Assembly: GCA_025363655.1 (NCBI GenBank)
Contig: JANYDK010000063.1
Coordinates: forward strand, 1-64,000
Source of the DNA: Deltaproteobacteria bacterium
Lineage (GTDB): Bacteria; Myxococcota_A; Polyangia; Polyangiales; JADJMO01
Reading direction: 5' to 3'
DNA: 64,000 nt
Shown: piece by piece, positions 35,435-44,792 of the stretch
Layout of the letters: each line of letters starts with the position of its first letter
Numbering within the stretch: the first letter of the stretch is position 1
Program-made: the position numbers and the translations under genes
The notes under the pieces: generated by a model
Databases searched by the model: none
The model's input: the letters and a program-made list of their open reading frames with translations, nothing else
Told to the model about the DNA's origin: nothing

Positions 35435-37789
35435 CTAGGCCTTCTCGATCACCCACACGCCGTTGACGTCGGGCATCGGCACCTCGTTGCCCGCCACGTC
35501 GAAGATGCGCAGGTGCGGCCGCACGCCTGCGGGATATCCAGGCTGCAGATACGACGCGAGGTCTCGAGGCACTGCGACCTCGTGCGCGCGGTGCGGCGGA
35601 TCAGCCCGATTGCACACGTCGAGAAGTCGCGCGACGTACTCGGCTCGCGGCAAGACCGCGCGCTGTTCGCGGATCTCGTAGGGGAACGCCGAAGGGCCCC
35701 ACGTCCAGGTGGTGAGGAACTCGAAGAGATCGGCGGCGTCGAGGCGCACGCGTGTCTTCGAGAGCTCTTCGACGACGATGCGCCGAGCCTCGTAGCGTTC
35801 TGCAAAGACCGTGAGCCCCTCGCGCCACGAGGGGTCGAGGAACTCGAGCTCACGCGGCTCGTGGCGCGGCATCACCCCGTCGCGAATGACGATGCGACCT
35901 CCCGGCCGAAGCGCACGGAAGGACGCCGCGACCAGCGCGTCGACGCTGGCGAGCTGAAATTTGCGGGGTGGCGTGCCCGGCGGGTCGGACCACGGCACGT
36001 AGGAAAAAATCTCGTGCAAGAGCGCGCAGAGGACGACGGTGCTGACGGTGCCGGGGCCGAAGAGCCCTTCGAGACGGAACGCATCTCCGTGCATCACCTC
36101 CCAACGTCGACCTTCGGCGAGGCGCCTCTTGGTGAGCGCTTCCACGACCGCGCTCGAGGCGTCGAGGCCGACGATGCGTCCGGTCGGTGAACGCTCTTCG
36201 AGCAAATCGAGGACCACGCCGCCGCCGGGACCGACCTCGACGACGAGCCCGGGGACCACGAGATCGATCATCCGCGCCTTGTCGCTGCGCGCCGCGTTCA
36301 TCGTCGCGAGATAGCTCGCCTCGTTGGCGACGCGATCGAAGTCGTCCTTGCGGAGCCCGTAGAGATCGCAGAGCGCCTTGAGCGAGGCGTGGAACGCGGC
36401 CGCCTCTTTGCGTTCGTAAATCGGGAGGAGCGTGAGGATGGCGCGCGCTTCGTCGGAGAGATCGAGCCGCATGAGCACCGCTTCTTGCCCGCCTTTTCGT
36501 GCTGGAAACGAGACGAGCGCGCGCGAAGGGAGACGGCCACGGAGGAGATCGTCGTCGGAGGTGGCCGCGAGGATCGCCTCCAGCAAACGCACCGGGTACT
36601 CGCGTCTCGCGCCGCTGCCGTCGCGAAGCGTGCCGACGATGCCGAGGAGATCGAGGTGCCACGGTCGACTGAGGTCGGTGATGCACCCCTCGGCGACGCC
36701 GGCGACGAGCGCGAGGAGACGCACCGAAGCTTCGAGCGAGAGCGCACCGAGCGCGGCCTCGGCGTACCAAGCGCGGCAGCGTGCGAGCCGAGCGATGGTC
36801 CGTTCCCGCGCGACCCCGAGCCGCCCGAGGGCCGCCTTCACTTCGAGGATGCGCGCGTCCTCGACCAGGGCGCCGTGACGAAAGCGAGCGATGCGCTCGG
36901 CGAGGTCGAGCTCGCGCATCTCCTCGACGTCGTCGATGTCGAAGAGCGTCTCTTCGACCCGGCGAAACTCCGCCGCGAGCGCCTCGCTCCACAGACCTTG
37001 GCGCACGGCGGCGGTGTCGCAGTGATTGACGATCGAGAAGACGCGCGCGAGCAGACGACGATCGGCATCGTCTCGTATCCCGTCGCGCAGAAGGCGATGA
37101 ACGGCGCCGAGCGCGTCGTGTCCGACCTCTCCGCGCAAGTGCATGCCGACGAGCCCGGTTGCGGCGACGAGCGCCTCGGCTCGGTGGGCGAAGCGTCGAT
37201 CGCGAAATGGGCTTATTTGTCCGAGTGTTCCGCTGAGTGCGTCGCGAAGAATCACCGCCGAGTCTTCGTTGTGCACCGCGCCGTCGACGCCGAGTCGCAC
37301 GAGCCAATCCCGCCGCTGCACCTCCGTTCCGCCTTTCGCGACGTCGGCGAAGAGCAAGACGGTGGTGACGAGCGATCGATGGGCCGGGTCGAACGTCGCC
37401 ACCTCCGGCAGCGAAGCCGCGATGCGCAAGGCGCGGAAGACGTGATCGAGCAGCGGCGTCGGCGGGGAGCGATCGGGCGTCGCTTCGACGTCGTGCTCGT
37501 GGGTCGCCGCCGCGGGAGGTACGGCCAACCCCGCGAGCTCGGGGAAGAGCTCCGCCAGCCGCTCACCGACGAGCGTGTGCGGCCGATCTCCGAGGATCGC
37601 GAGCGCGATCGCCGCGTCGCGTGGCGAACGAACGAGCCACTCGGCGACGCCACGCGGATCGAACCAAGCCACCGCCGCGAGCGACGCTTCGGCTTCGGCG
37701 ATGGCCTCTTCCGGCCTCGCCTGGTCGAGCGACGCGATGCGCGCTCGCGCCCTCGGTGCATGCGCGAGATACGTGAGGCCGAGGTGCAC
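35435..37789 (-). CDS. HD-like / SAM-methyltransferase fusion
   Basis: A 784-residue protein. The C-terminal ~270 residues carry a class I SAM-dependent methyltransferase: motif I VVEVGPGGG (~516-524), acidic GLDASSAV, LCALLHEIFSYVPW and RPGGRIVIRDGVMP. The N-terminal half is helical; a segment with LLDHVFRAL, LLFADVAKGG and VHNEDSAV has the spacing of an HD phosphohydrolase, but the key His-Asp is Ala-Asp. The methyl acceptor is unknown. The GTG start at 37789 lies 22 nt after the Cys-rich protein gene, so the two are probably co-transcribed. Confidence 0.75.
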   Translation of the reverse strand: MHLGLTYLAHAPRARARIASLDQARPEEAIAEAEASLAAVAWFDPRGVAEWLVRSPRDAAIALAILGDRPHTLVGERLAELFPELAGLAVPPAAATHEHDVEATPDRSPPTPLLDHVFRALRIAASLPEVATFDPAHRSLVTTVLLFADVAKGGTEVQRRDWLVRLGVDGAVHNEDSAVILRDALSGTLGQISPFRDRRFAHRAEALVAATGLVGMHLRGEVGHDALGAVHRLLRDGIRDDADRRLLARVFSIVNHCDTAAVRQGLWSEALAAEFRRVEETLFDIDDVEEMRELDLAERIARFRHGALVEDARILEVKAALGRLGVARERTIARLARCRAWYAEAALGALSLEASVRLLALVAGVAEGCITDLSRPWHLDLLGIVGTLRDGSGARREYPVRLLEAILAATSDDDLLRGRLPSRALVSFPARKGGQEAVLMRLDLSDEARAILTLLPIYERKEAAAFHASLKALCDLYGLRKDDFDRVANEASYLATMNAARSDKARMIDLVVPGLVVEVGPGGGVVLDLLEERSPTGRIVGLDASSAVVEALTKRRLAEGRRWEVMHGDAFRLEGLFGPGTVSTVVLCALLHEIFSYVPWSDPPGTPPRKFQLASVDALVAASFRALRPGGRIVIRDGVMPRHEPRELEFLDPSWREGLTVFAERYEARRIVVEELSKTRVRLDAADLFEFLTTWTWGPSAFPYEIREQRAVLPRAEYVARLLDVCNRADPPHRAHEVAVPRDLASYLQPGYPAGVRPHLRIFDVAGNEVPMPDVNGVWVIEKA

Positions 37790-37811
37790 GACGCCGAGTG
37801 TAGCCTCCGCG

Positions 37812-39122
37812 TCACTTGCTGCAGAGCTTGATCGCCGTCCCGTCGCTTGCGGTCAGACCGCTCGCCTTGCACGTCATGCCCGTCGGGCAGAGCGAGTCGT
37901 TGCAGAGCTTGGTGCAGTACCCGCCGCTTCCGGTGGCCTCGGCCTGACAGAGCCCGGTGCGACAATCACGCGCCCGCGCGCACGCCGCGCCGAGCCAGCT
38001 CGAGCCCGCCGGCGTGCAGATCAAATCGACCGAACCTCCGCCGGCATCGGGAAAACAGCCATATCCGAGCGGACAGCCCCCTTGCGGCGTGCAACGCGTG
38101 TTGCACATCGCCGGCGACGTCGCGGTGTCGCATCCACCACTGCGACATGTGTTGGTGCCACTCGCCGCGCACGTCGCGCCGAGCGGATCGCTGCCGAGGA
38201 CGTCGGCCGGAGGAACGCACACCGTCTTGCCGCCCGACACGGTGCACGCGTACGGGGTGAGCCCGATGAGGCGATTCGGGCAGTCGGTCGCCGACGTGCA
38301 CTCCGACGTGCAGCCATCGCTCGTCCCGCCGCAGAAGCCGAGCCCCGTCACGCATTGCGATGCGGCGGTGCATCCTCTCTCGATGTCGACGCACACCTTC
38401 TTGCCAGCGCCCGCAGCCGTACAGGCGAAGCCCGCCGGACAGTCGCTCGCCGTCAGACAATCTTTGGTGCAGTGCGCCGAGGTGGCCGAGCCGTAGCAAT
38501 AGAGAAGACAACCGCTCCCGGTGCTCGGGCTGCACCCCGTCTTGCCGGTGTCGTCGAGGCGACAGTGCCCACCCGCACAGATCTGGCCGTGCGCGCACTC
38601 GCCCGAGGCAGCGCAACTCTTCGTGCAGAAGCGTGGCGCATCGACCGTGCATGCACCGGAGACGCACTCGCCATCGCCTGCGCACCCATCGAGATAGCCC
38701 TTGATCCCGCCGGTCACGTCGGTGCCGACGGTGGTGTCGACGCCCGCCCCCGTGTCGACCGGCGAAACCGTCGTGTCATCGACGTTCGTGTCGGTCCCCG
38801 TCGCGGTGTCGACAGGCAGCTTGGTATCGGCCCCGCCGCCATCGCCGCCATCGCTGGGCGTGACCGACGTATCGTCGACCCCCGCGTCGTCCTTTTTCAC
38901 CACGCAGAGCCCACGCTGACAGATCGGCTTGTCGTCAGGACAGTCGAGATCGAGCCGACAATTCTTGACGCAGTCGCCATCCACACACCGCGCACTGTCC
39001 CCACAATCGCTGTTGAACTCGCACCGCGCTTTCGCGCAGTCGGGGAGGGAGACGAGGAGGGACGTGAGGAGGGAGAGGAGGGTGAAGCCGCGGAGGAAGT
39101 GAAGGGAGCGGGGGGACCCCAT
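37812..39122 (-). CDS. Exported Cys-rich repeat protein
   Basis: A 436-residue exported protein with a hydrophobic signal ending near SLPDC; the Asp before Cys makes classical lipidation doubtful. A Cys-rich first module (30-75, e.g. CEFNSDCGDSARC) is followed by a long Asp/Thr/Gly tether (~80-150) and then at least seven Cys modules (DGCAGDGECVSGAC, CTKSCAASGECAHGQIC and others). The type matches disulfide-rich extracellular proteins common in Polyangiales. It is first of a two-gene run with the methyltransferase fusion, an odd pairing of compartments. Confidence 0.78.
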   Translation of the reverse strand: MGSPRSLHFLRGFTLLSLLTSLLVSLPDCAKARCEFNSDCGDSARCVDGDCVKNCRLDLDCPDDKPICQRGLCVVKKDDAGVDDTSVTPSDGGDGGGADTKLPVDTATGTDTNVDDTTVSPVDTGAGVDTTVGTDVTGGIKGYLDGCAGDGECVSGACTVDAPRFCTKSCAASGECAHGQICAGGHCRLDDTGKTGCSPSTGSGCLLYCYGSATSAHCTKDCLTASDCPAGFACTAAGAGKKVCVDIERGCTAASQCVTGLGFCGGTSDGCTSECTSATDCPNRLIGLTPYACTVSGGKTVCVPPADVLGSDPLGATCAASGTNTCRSGGCDTATSPAMCNTRCTPQGGCPLGYGCFPDAGGGSVDLICTPAGSSWLGAACARARDCRTGLCQAEATGSGGYCTKLCNDSLCPTGMTCKASGLTASDGTAIKLCSK

Positions 39123-39181
39123 GAGGGGAGTGTAACAGCGCGGGCGCAGGCGCGGGCGCGGGTGCGTGCTATCGAGCGCGG

Positions 39182-39718
39182 GTGATTTCCACGGCTCGAC
39201 TCGATCTCGTCATTGCCACTTCTGTACATCTCGATGCCGAGCTCGAGGGCGCGCGAGCGCTTGCTTCGGCGCTCGGCGCAGAGGTGCCCGACGGATGGCC
39301 GCCGGGACAGCACGACTCGGATGCCGTGGGGTTCTTTCGCGACCGACTCGCCACCGAAGGCGAAGCAGCAACGGGTTGGTACGCTTGGTACGGCATCGCA
39401 CGCGCAACAGGCAGCTCGCCGCGCGTGGTCGTGGCTGCAGCTGGCTTCATGGGACCGCCGCGCGATGGAGTCGTCGAGATCGGATATTCGGTGGTCGAGG
39501 CGTTTCGTGGGCGCGGGTTCGCCACCGAAATGATGACCGCGCTGGTGGCACGGGCGTTCGAAATCACCTCGATTTCCCGGGCGATCGCGCACACCACGTC
39601 AGACAACGTGGGGTCTCGTGCGGTCCTCGAGAAGCTCGGGTTTCGGGCGGACGGAGACGGTGAAGAGCCGGGAACGATTCGGTTTGCGAGGCCTCGCGCT
39701 TCGCAGCCGAACACTTAG
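39182..39718 (+). CDS. GNAT-family N-acetyltransferase
   Basis: A 178-residue acetyl-CoA-dependent acetyltransferase of the RimJ/RimL-like branch. Motif A is EIGYSVVEAFRGRGFATEMM (~99-118; acetyl-CoA loop RGRGFA 109-114), followed by a RAIAHTTSDNVGSRAVLEKLGF-type motif B. The usual substrates are ribosomal-protein N-termini or small amines. The GTG at 39182 is the first in-frame start. The last 4 nt overlap the convergent prfA stop. It is not clearly in an operon. Confidence 0.88.
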   Translation: MISTARLDLVIATSVHLDAELEGARALASALGAEVPDGWPPGQHDSDAVGFFRDRLATEGEAATGWYAWYGIARATGSSPRVVVAAAGFMGPPRDGVVEIGYSVVEAFRGRGFATEMMTALVARAFEITSISRAIAHTTSDNVGSRAVLEKLGFRADGDGEEPGTIRFARPRASQPNT

Positions 39719-40842
39719 TCGTCGTCGCCGCCCATCATCACCGGTGCGCCGTCGCCGAGGCCTTCGGCGTGAAGAAGCGAGGCCTGACGGTGCGATTGAA
39801 GTGCGCCGATCAAATCGCCGAGGTCGCCTTGGACGATGCGATCGAGCTTGTTGAGCGTGAGCTTGATGCGATGGTCGGTGACGCGGTTCTGCGGATAGTT
39901 GTAGGTCCGCACCTTCATCGAGCGCTCACCGGTCGAGACCATCCCGCGGCGCTCGGCGGCGACGGCGGCGTCCTGTTTCTCACGCTCCAAGTCGAGGAGG
40001 CGCGAGCGGAGGATCTTCATCGCCTTCGCCTTGTTCTTGATCTGCGAGCGCTCGTCCTGGCACTTGACGATCATCCCCGTCGGCTTGTGGAGGAGCTGCA
40101 CCGCGCTGTTGGTGGTGTTGACCCCTTGTCCGCCGGGGCCACCGCTCGCGGCGATGCTGATTTCCAGGTCTTTCGCTTCGTCGATGTGGACGTCGACCTC
40201 TTCGGCCTCGGGGAGCACGGCGACGGTGGCGGTCGAGGTGTGGATGCGACCTTGGGTCTCGGTCGCCGGCACGCGCTGCACGCGATGGACGCCGCCCTCG
40301 AAGCGCATCTGCGAATAGACGCCTGATTTTCCGGCGCCGGAGCGACCGGTGACGAGCGCGATGACCTCTTTGTAGCCGCCAGCCGAGGCCTCGGAGACGT
40401 TCATCACCTCGAGCTTCCAGCCCTGCGCTTCGGCGTAGCGCGCGTACATCTTGAAGAGGTCGGCGGCGAACAGCGCGGCCTCCTCGCCGCCTTCGCCGGA
40501 GCGAATCTCGACGATGGTGTTCTTGCTGTCGTTCGGATCGCTCGGGAGCAGGAGGAGGCGAATTTCGTCTTCCAGCTTCGTCTGTTCGACCTTGAGCTCG
40601 GGCAGCTCGGCCTCGACCAGCTCGCGCAGCTCGGGATCGGCGAGCGCAGCCTCGTCTTCGGCGATTTTCTTCAGCAGCGCGCTGTAACGATCGTACGCGC
40701 CGGCGACTCCTTCGAGGTCGCTGCGCTCCTTGGAGAGCTTTTGGTACTGATGCCGATCGCCGACGATCTCCGGGCGACAGAGCATGTCTTCGAGCTCGCG
40801 ATACCGCCGCGCGAGCGACTTCAGCTTGTCCAAGGGGAGCAT
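39715..40842 (-). CDS. prfA: Peptide chain release factor 1
   Basis: A 375-residue RF1, reading UAA and UAG. The peptidyl-hydrolase motif GGQ is at 237-239 (SGGPGGQGVN) and the codon-reading tripeptide PAT at 192-194 (RVPATE), which separates it from RF2 (SPF). The N-terminal coiled coil begins LDKLKSLARRYRELEDML. The C-terminus is a little longer than usual and ends MMGGDDD. I chose the ATG at 40842; the frame upstream to 41298 is not coding. There is no prmC directly downstream, as is often found elsewhere. Confidence 0.96.
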   Translation of the reverse strand: MLPLDKLKSLARRYRELEDMLCRPEIVGDRHQYQKLSKERSDLEGVAGAYDRYSALLKKIAEDEAALADPELRELVEAELPELKVEQTKLEDEIRLLLLPSDPNDSKNTIVEIRSGEGGEEAALFAADLFKMYARYAEAQGWKLEVMNVSEASAGGYKEVIALVTGRSGAGKSGVYSQMRFEGGVHRVQRVPATETQGRIHTSTATVAVLPEAEEVDVHIDEAKDLEISIAASGGPGGQGVNTTNSAVQLLHKPTGMIVKCQDERSQIKNKAKAMKILRSRLLDLEREKQDAAVAAERRGMVSTGERSMKVRTYNYPQNRVTDHRIKLTLNKLDRIVQGDLGDLIGALQSHRQASLLHAEGLGDGAPVMMGGDDD

Positions 40843-40962
40843 CGCGAGGAGAAGTAGTCCGATTCTCGCGCTTCGTCGATGCCGCTGCGGCCGCGCGGCC
40901 CGGCGACCGACTGAAAGGGAGATCGACCGGCCCAGCCTGTAGTGCACCACGGCATGGAGTGA

Positions 40963-43842
40963 GTGCTTCTGCCACGCGGCGTGCGGTGGCATGATCGACC
41001 GGTCTTGTCCGATCACGAGCCTTCGCGCCTCCGCTCCATCGCCGAGCTCGCTCGTGCACGCGAAGGTCGCACGCGACGTCCGCCGGAAGTGTCGGCCGGC
41101 GCGCTCGGGGGAAAGGGCGCACGCCTCGTCTGGCTCGTGCGACACGGATTTCGCGTCCCCGAAGCGCGCATCATTCCCGCCGAAATCTTCGACACCGTCG
41201 CGCGCGACACGCTCCCTGCAGGGCACGACGTTCGTTCTCTCCTCCGCCTCGCCGGCACCCGCGACGGGATCGAGCGCGCCGGACGTGCCCACGCCCAACT
41301 GCTCTCCGCGCGCCTGCCGCAGAGCCTCGAACGCGAGCTCGATCGCGCGTGGGACGAGCTCGGCGCATCAGCTCCTTGGGGCCTCGCGGTGCGCTCGAGC
41401 GCCACCTGTGAAGACGGCGCGCTCACCTCGCTCGCCGGTCTCGCCACCACGCGCCTCGGCGTCCGCGATCGCCTTTCGCTCGGGGAAGCCGTGCGCGAAG
41501 TCTGGGCCTCGCTCCTTCTCCCTCGCGCGCTCGCCTATCTCGCGCAGGTCGGCATCCATCAAGCGTCGATGGCGGTCGTCCTCCAAGTCGTCGTTCCCGC
41601 AGCGGTGAGCGGCGTGGCGACTGCGACCGAGCCGCCGCTGGTGATGGACGCGGAGCGCGAGGGCGATCGCAGCGTCGGCAAAGGCACCCGGCGCGCGGTC
41701 GAAATCCTCGTCAACGCGACGCATGGACTCGGAGCCCCGGTCGTCTCCGGCATCGCCGCGCCCGACGTCTTGCGACTACGCACCACGCTGACGACGACGC
41801 CCGGTAGCGACACCCTCACCCGCGAGACGGTGGTCCTCGATCGCAGCATCTCCTACAAACCAAGGGCTCTCGTCATCGGAGCGCGCGGCGCCGAAGCGCA
41901 GGACGTCGTCGAGTCACGCCGCAACGCCGCCGCGCTCGATCCCGCGCACCTCGACGGCCTCACCGAAGCCTGCGCGCGGCTCGTCCAGCTCGGTCCTGGT
42001 CCTTGGGAGATCGAGTTCGCCGCCGAAGAGGGCGATCCTCGCCTCTGGCTCCTGCAAGCGCGACCGGTCGTAGAATCGGGCTTCCCCGAGGGTGGCGAGG
42101 CCGACACGGTCTGGTCGTGCGCGAACCTCGCCGAAGCGCTCCCCGGCGTCGCCACTCCCTTCACCTGGTCGGTCGCCGCCAACTTCTCCGAGCTCGGTTT
42201 TCGCCGGGCCTTTGCCACGCTCGGCTGCGTCGTCCCTCGCGGCACGCGCTTCATCGCCAACGTGCACGGGCGCTTCTACCTCAACCTCACCGCCTTCACG
42301 CGCGTCGCTGCGAGCGTCCCCGGGCTCGATCCCGCGACGCTCCTCGAGCTCGGCGGCGGTGAAGGCTCGAGCATCCTCGCGCGCCAGGTCGAAGGCGTCT
42401 CGCGCACTGGCTTCTACGCGCGGCTCCCGCTCACCGTCGCCCGCTTCGTCCGCGAGCAGGTGCGCCTCGACGTCGATCTCGCGAACTACGAAAAAGACGC
42501 GGCGAGACAGCGGGCCGCTTTCGAAGCGCTCGATCTCGGCATCCTCACCGACGACGGCGTCGCCACCACCTTGCGCGACATGCAGCGCTTCCTCGATCGC
42601 ACCGGCTCGCTCATGCTCACGTGCGCGTCGAACTCGCTCGGGAGCTTCGTCGCGCTGCGCCTCCTCATCGGCTACGTCATGGCCGGCGAAGGTGACGGCA
42701 GCGACGCGCGCCCGGTGACGACCCGCCTCGCCGAAGATCTCACCAGCGGCGGCGCGCTCAAGGGTTGGGACGAGCTCGAGAGCGCGCGTCCGACCATCGC
42801 CCTCGCGCGCATCGCCGAAATCGCCCTCGACGATCCTCCCGCGCGGGCACGCCTCGTCACCGCGCCTGCGCCGCGCACCGTCGCCGAAATCCCGGCCGGA
42901 CCGACGCGCGACGCGCTCGATCGCTGGATCGTCGCCTATGGCGACCGCGCCATCCGCGAGGCCGAGCTCTCGACGCCGCGATGGCGCGAAGAACCTAGTT
43001 TTCCCCTCGCCACCCTCGCGCTCTACGTCTCGCGCGGCGCCGCCGGTCACCCCTGGGCGCCCGCGTTGCAAGAGGTCAGCGCGCGCGCCGACGACGCGAT
43101 GGCGCAGCTCGATCCACGCGTCTCGCTCCTCGAACGCACCGCGCTCCGACATCTGGTGGCGCGCTGCCAACGCTTCGCGCGCTATCGCGAGCGGATGCGC
43201 GCGTGGGTCACTTGGGTGCTCGGCGCCATCCGCGTCGCCGCGCTCGAGGCCGATCGTCGTCTCTCGCGACGCGAGCCGCTCCTTCGCTCGGGAGACGTCT
43301 TCTTCTGCACCATCGACGAAGTGCTGGCGGCGCTCCGAGGTGAGCCGCGCTCGATTGGTCGCATCGTCTCCCTCCGTCGCGCCGAGCACGCGCGCGATCT
43401 CGCCAGGCCCGATCCCGAGGCGAGCTTCGTCGGGAGGCCGGCGATCGTGCGCCTCGAAGCGCTCGGTGGACCGATGTTGCAAGGCCACGGCGCCAGCCCC
43501 GGTGTCGTCCGCGGACCGGTGCGCATCCTCGGCTCGCCCGATCAGGCGAACCTGCTCTTGCCCGGTGAAATCCTGGTCACGCGCACCACCGACGTCGGTT
43601 GGACGCCGCTCTTCCTCGCCGCTGCGGGCGTCGTCACCGAGCTCGGCGGGCCGCTCTCGCACGCAGCGATCGTCGCCCGCGAGCTCGGCGTGCCCTGCGT
43701 CGTCAACGCCACCGGCGCGACCGTGCGCCTCCGCGATGGCGACGTGGTGCGCCTCGACGGCAGCCGCGGCTTCGTCGAAATCGTCACCGAGCCGACGACA
43801 CGACCGGCCGACTCACCGTCACTCGAGGCGCGCGACGGGTGA
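40963..43842 (+). CDS. Rifampin-phosphotransferase-like dikinase (PEP-utilising)
   Basis: A 959-residue enzyme with the three-part architecture of rifampin phosphotransferases. An N-terminal ATP-grasp domain (~50-370: GGKGARLVWL, LAVRSSATCEDG, WEIEFA) is followed by a large variable middle region (~380-840) and a C-terminal phosphohistidine swivel domain with His900 in GGPLSHAAIVARELG. A PEP/pyruvate TIM barrel is absent, unlike PEP synthase. It would transfer a phosphate from ATP via His to an unknown acceptor; rifamycins are only one option. I kept the GTG at 40963, which has GGAG 3 nt before it; starts at 40981 or 41005 are possible. Confidence 0.85.
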   Translation: MLLPRGVRWHDRPVLSDHEPSRLRSIAELARAREGRTRRPPEVSAGALGGKGARLVWLVRHGFRVPEARIIPAEIFDTVARDTLPAGHDVRSLLRLAGTRDGIERAGRAHAQLLSARLPQSLERELDRAWDELGASAPWGLAVRSSATCEDGALTSLAGLATTRLGVRDRLSLGEAVREVWASLLLPRALAYLAQVGIHQASMAVVLQVVVPAAVSGVATATEPPLVMDAEREGDRSVGKGTRRAVEILVNATHGLGAPVVSGIAAPDVLRLRTTLTTTPGSDTLTRETVVLDRSISYKPRALVIGARGAEAQDVVESRRNAAALDPAHLDGLTEACARLVQLGPGPWEIEFAAEEGDPRLWLLQARPVVESGFPEGGEADTVWSCANLAEALPGVATPFTWSVAANFSELGFRRAFATLGCVVPRGTRFIANVHGRFYLNLTAFTRVAASVPGLDPATLLELGGGEGSSILARQVEGVSRTGFYARLPLTVARFVREQVRLDVDLANYEKDAARQRAAFEALDLGILTDDGVATTLRDMQRFLDRTGSLMLTCASNSLGSFVALRLLIGYVMAGEGDGSDARPVTTRLAEDLTSGGALKGWDELESARPTIALARIAEIALDDPPARARLVTAPAPRTVAEIPAGPTRDALDRWIVAYGDRAIREAELSTPRWREEPSFPLATLALYVSRGAAGHPWAPALQEVSARADDAMAQLDPRVSLLERTALRHLVARCQRFARYRERMRAWVTWVLGAIRVAALEADRRLSRREPLLRSGDVFFCTIDEVLAALRGEPRSIGRIVSLRRAEHARDLARPDPEASFVGRPAIVRLEALGGPMLQGHGASPGVVRGPVRILGSPDQANLLLPGEILVTRTTDVGWTPLFLAAAGVVTELGGPLSHAAIVARELGVPCVVNATGATVRLRDGDVVRLDGSRGFVEIVTEPTTRPADSPSLEARDG

Positions 43843-44792
43843 GCACGCCGCGGCCACCCACGCGCTTCGTCCCGCGCGAAGATGGCTCGTTGCGCGGCGT
43901 CCTCGCGTCGGCCGGCCTCGACGACGAAGAGGCTGCCGGAGCCGTCTCCGAGGGTCGGGTCTTCGTCGGCCGCACCCGCGCACGTGCCCTCGACGAGCCC
44001 GTCGTGGCGATGCATGAAGTCACCATCCATCCTCGGCGCGCGACCGTTCCGCTGCCCGAGCCGTTCGTCCTCCATCGCCAGCAAGGCGTCCTCGTCGTCG
44101 ACAAACCGGCTGGAATTCCCACGGTCCCCGATCTCGTCGGCGCCCATGGCGCGCTCCTCGACGAAGCCTCGCGCGCCGTCTCTCTCCCCGCCTCGTCGCT
44201 CCATCCGACGAGCCGACTCGACCTCGAGGTCTCGGGCGTCGTCACCTTCGCCACCGACGCGCGAGCGGCTGCGAAGCTCGCGAGCGCGCGGGAAGCCGGA
44301 CGATATCGACGCCTCTACGTCGCCATCGCCAGCGGCTCACTCGAAGTCGAACGCGCACGCTGGACCTGGGCCATCGCCCGCGATCGCGATCCACGACGAC
44401 GAAAGGCCATCGACGGCGAAGCCACCGACGCCAAACCTTCGGCCAGTCGGGTCGTCCTCGTCGCGCATTCCACCGTCGGCAGCGCCACCCATTCCGTGCT
44501 CGCCCTCGCCCCCGAGACTGGACGCACCCATCAACTGCGCGTCCACGCAGCGCGCGCCGGTCTCCCTCTCCTCGGCGACGCGCTGTATGGAGGTCCACGA
44601 CGCATCACCTCGGACAAGGGCAGCGTCCGAACGCTCGATCGAGTTGCGCTGCACTGCGCGCGGGTGCAAATCGATCTCGGCGACTGCATCGTCGATGCGA
44701 GCTCGCCCGTCCCTCCGGGGATGCGCGCGCTGGCGACGGCGCTCGGCTTCGCGGAAGACGTCTTCGAGAAAGCACTGCAATGCACCCCATGA
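43839..44792 (+). CDS. RluA-family RNA pseudouridine synthase
   Basis: A 317-residue enzyme. The catalytic Asp is seen in HPTSRLDLEVSGV (Asp128) and a second family motif in GRTHQLRVHAARAG, and the closing LLGDALYGG is present. Residues ~10-70 look like a reduced S4-like RNA-binding domain. The target uridine, in rRNA or tRNA, cannot be deduced. The GTG start overlaps the stop of the dikinase gene (GTGA, 43839-43842), and its own stop overlaps the next ATG by 4 nt, so three genes form one coupled unit. Confidence 0.9.
   Translation: MSTPRPPTRFVPREDGSLRGVLASAGLDDEEAAGAVSEGRVFVGRTRARALDEPVVAMHEVTIHPRRATVPLPEPFVLHRQQGVLVVDKPAGIPTVPDLVGAHGALLDEASRAVSLPASSLHPTSRLDLEVSGVVTFATDARAAAKLASAREAGRYRRLYVAIASGSLEVERARWTWAIARDRDPRRRKAIDGEATDAKPSASRVVLVAHSTVGSATHSVLALAPETGRTHQLRVHAARAGLPLLGDALYGGPRRITSDKGSVRTLDRVALHCARVQIDLGDCIVDASSPVPPGMRALATALGFAEDVFEKALQCTP

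Noticed and set aside
37812-39122. Lipoprotein call for the Cys-rich repeat protein
   Set aside because: The residue before the first Cys is Asp (LPDC), which fits the lipobox poorly, so only export is claimed.
40843-41298. N-terminal extension of RF1
   Set aside because: Release factors start at the MLPLDKLKSL region; the extension is not conserved-looking and overlaps the divergent dikinase gene.
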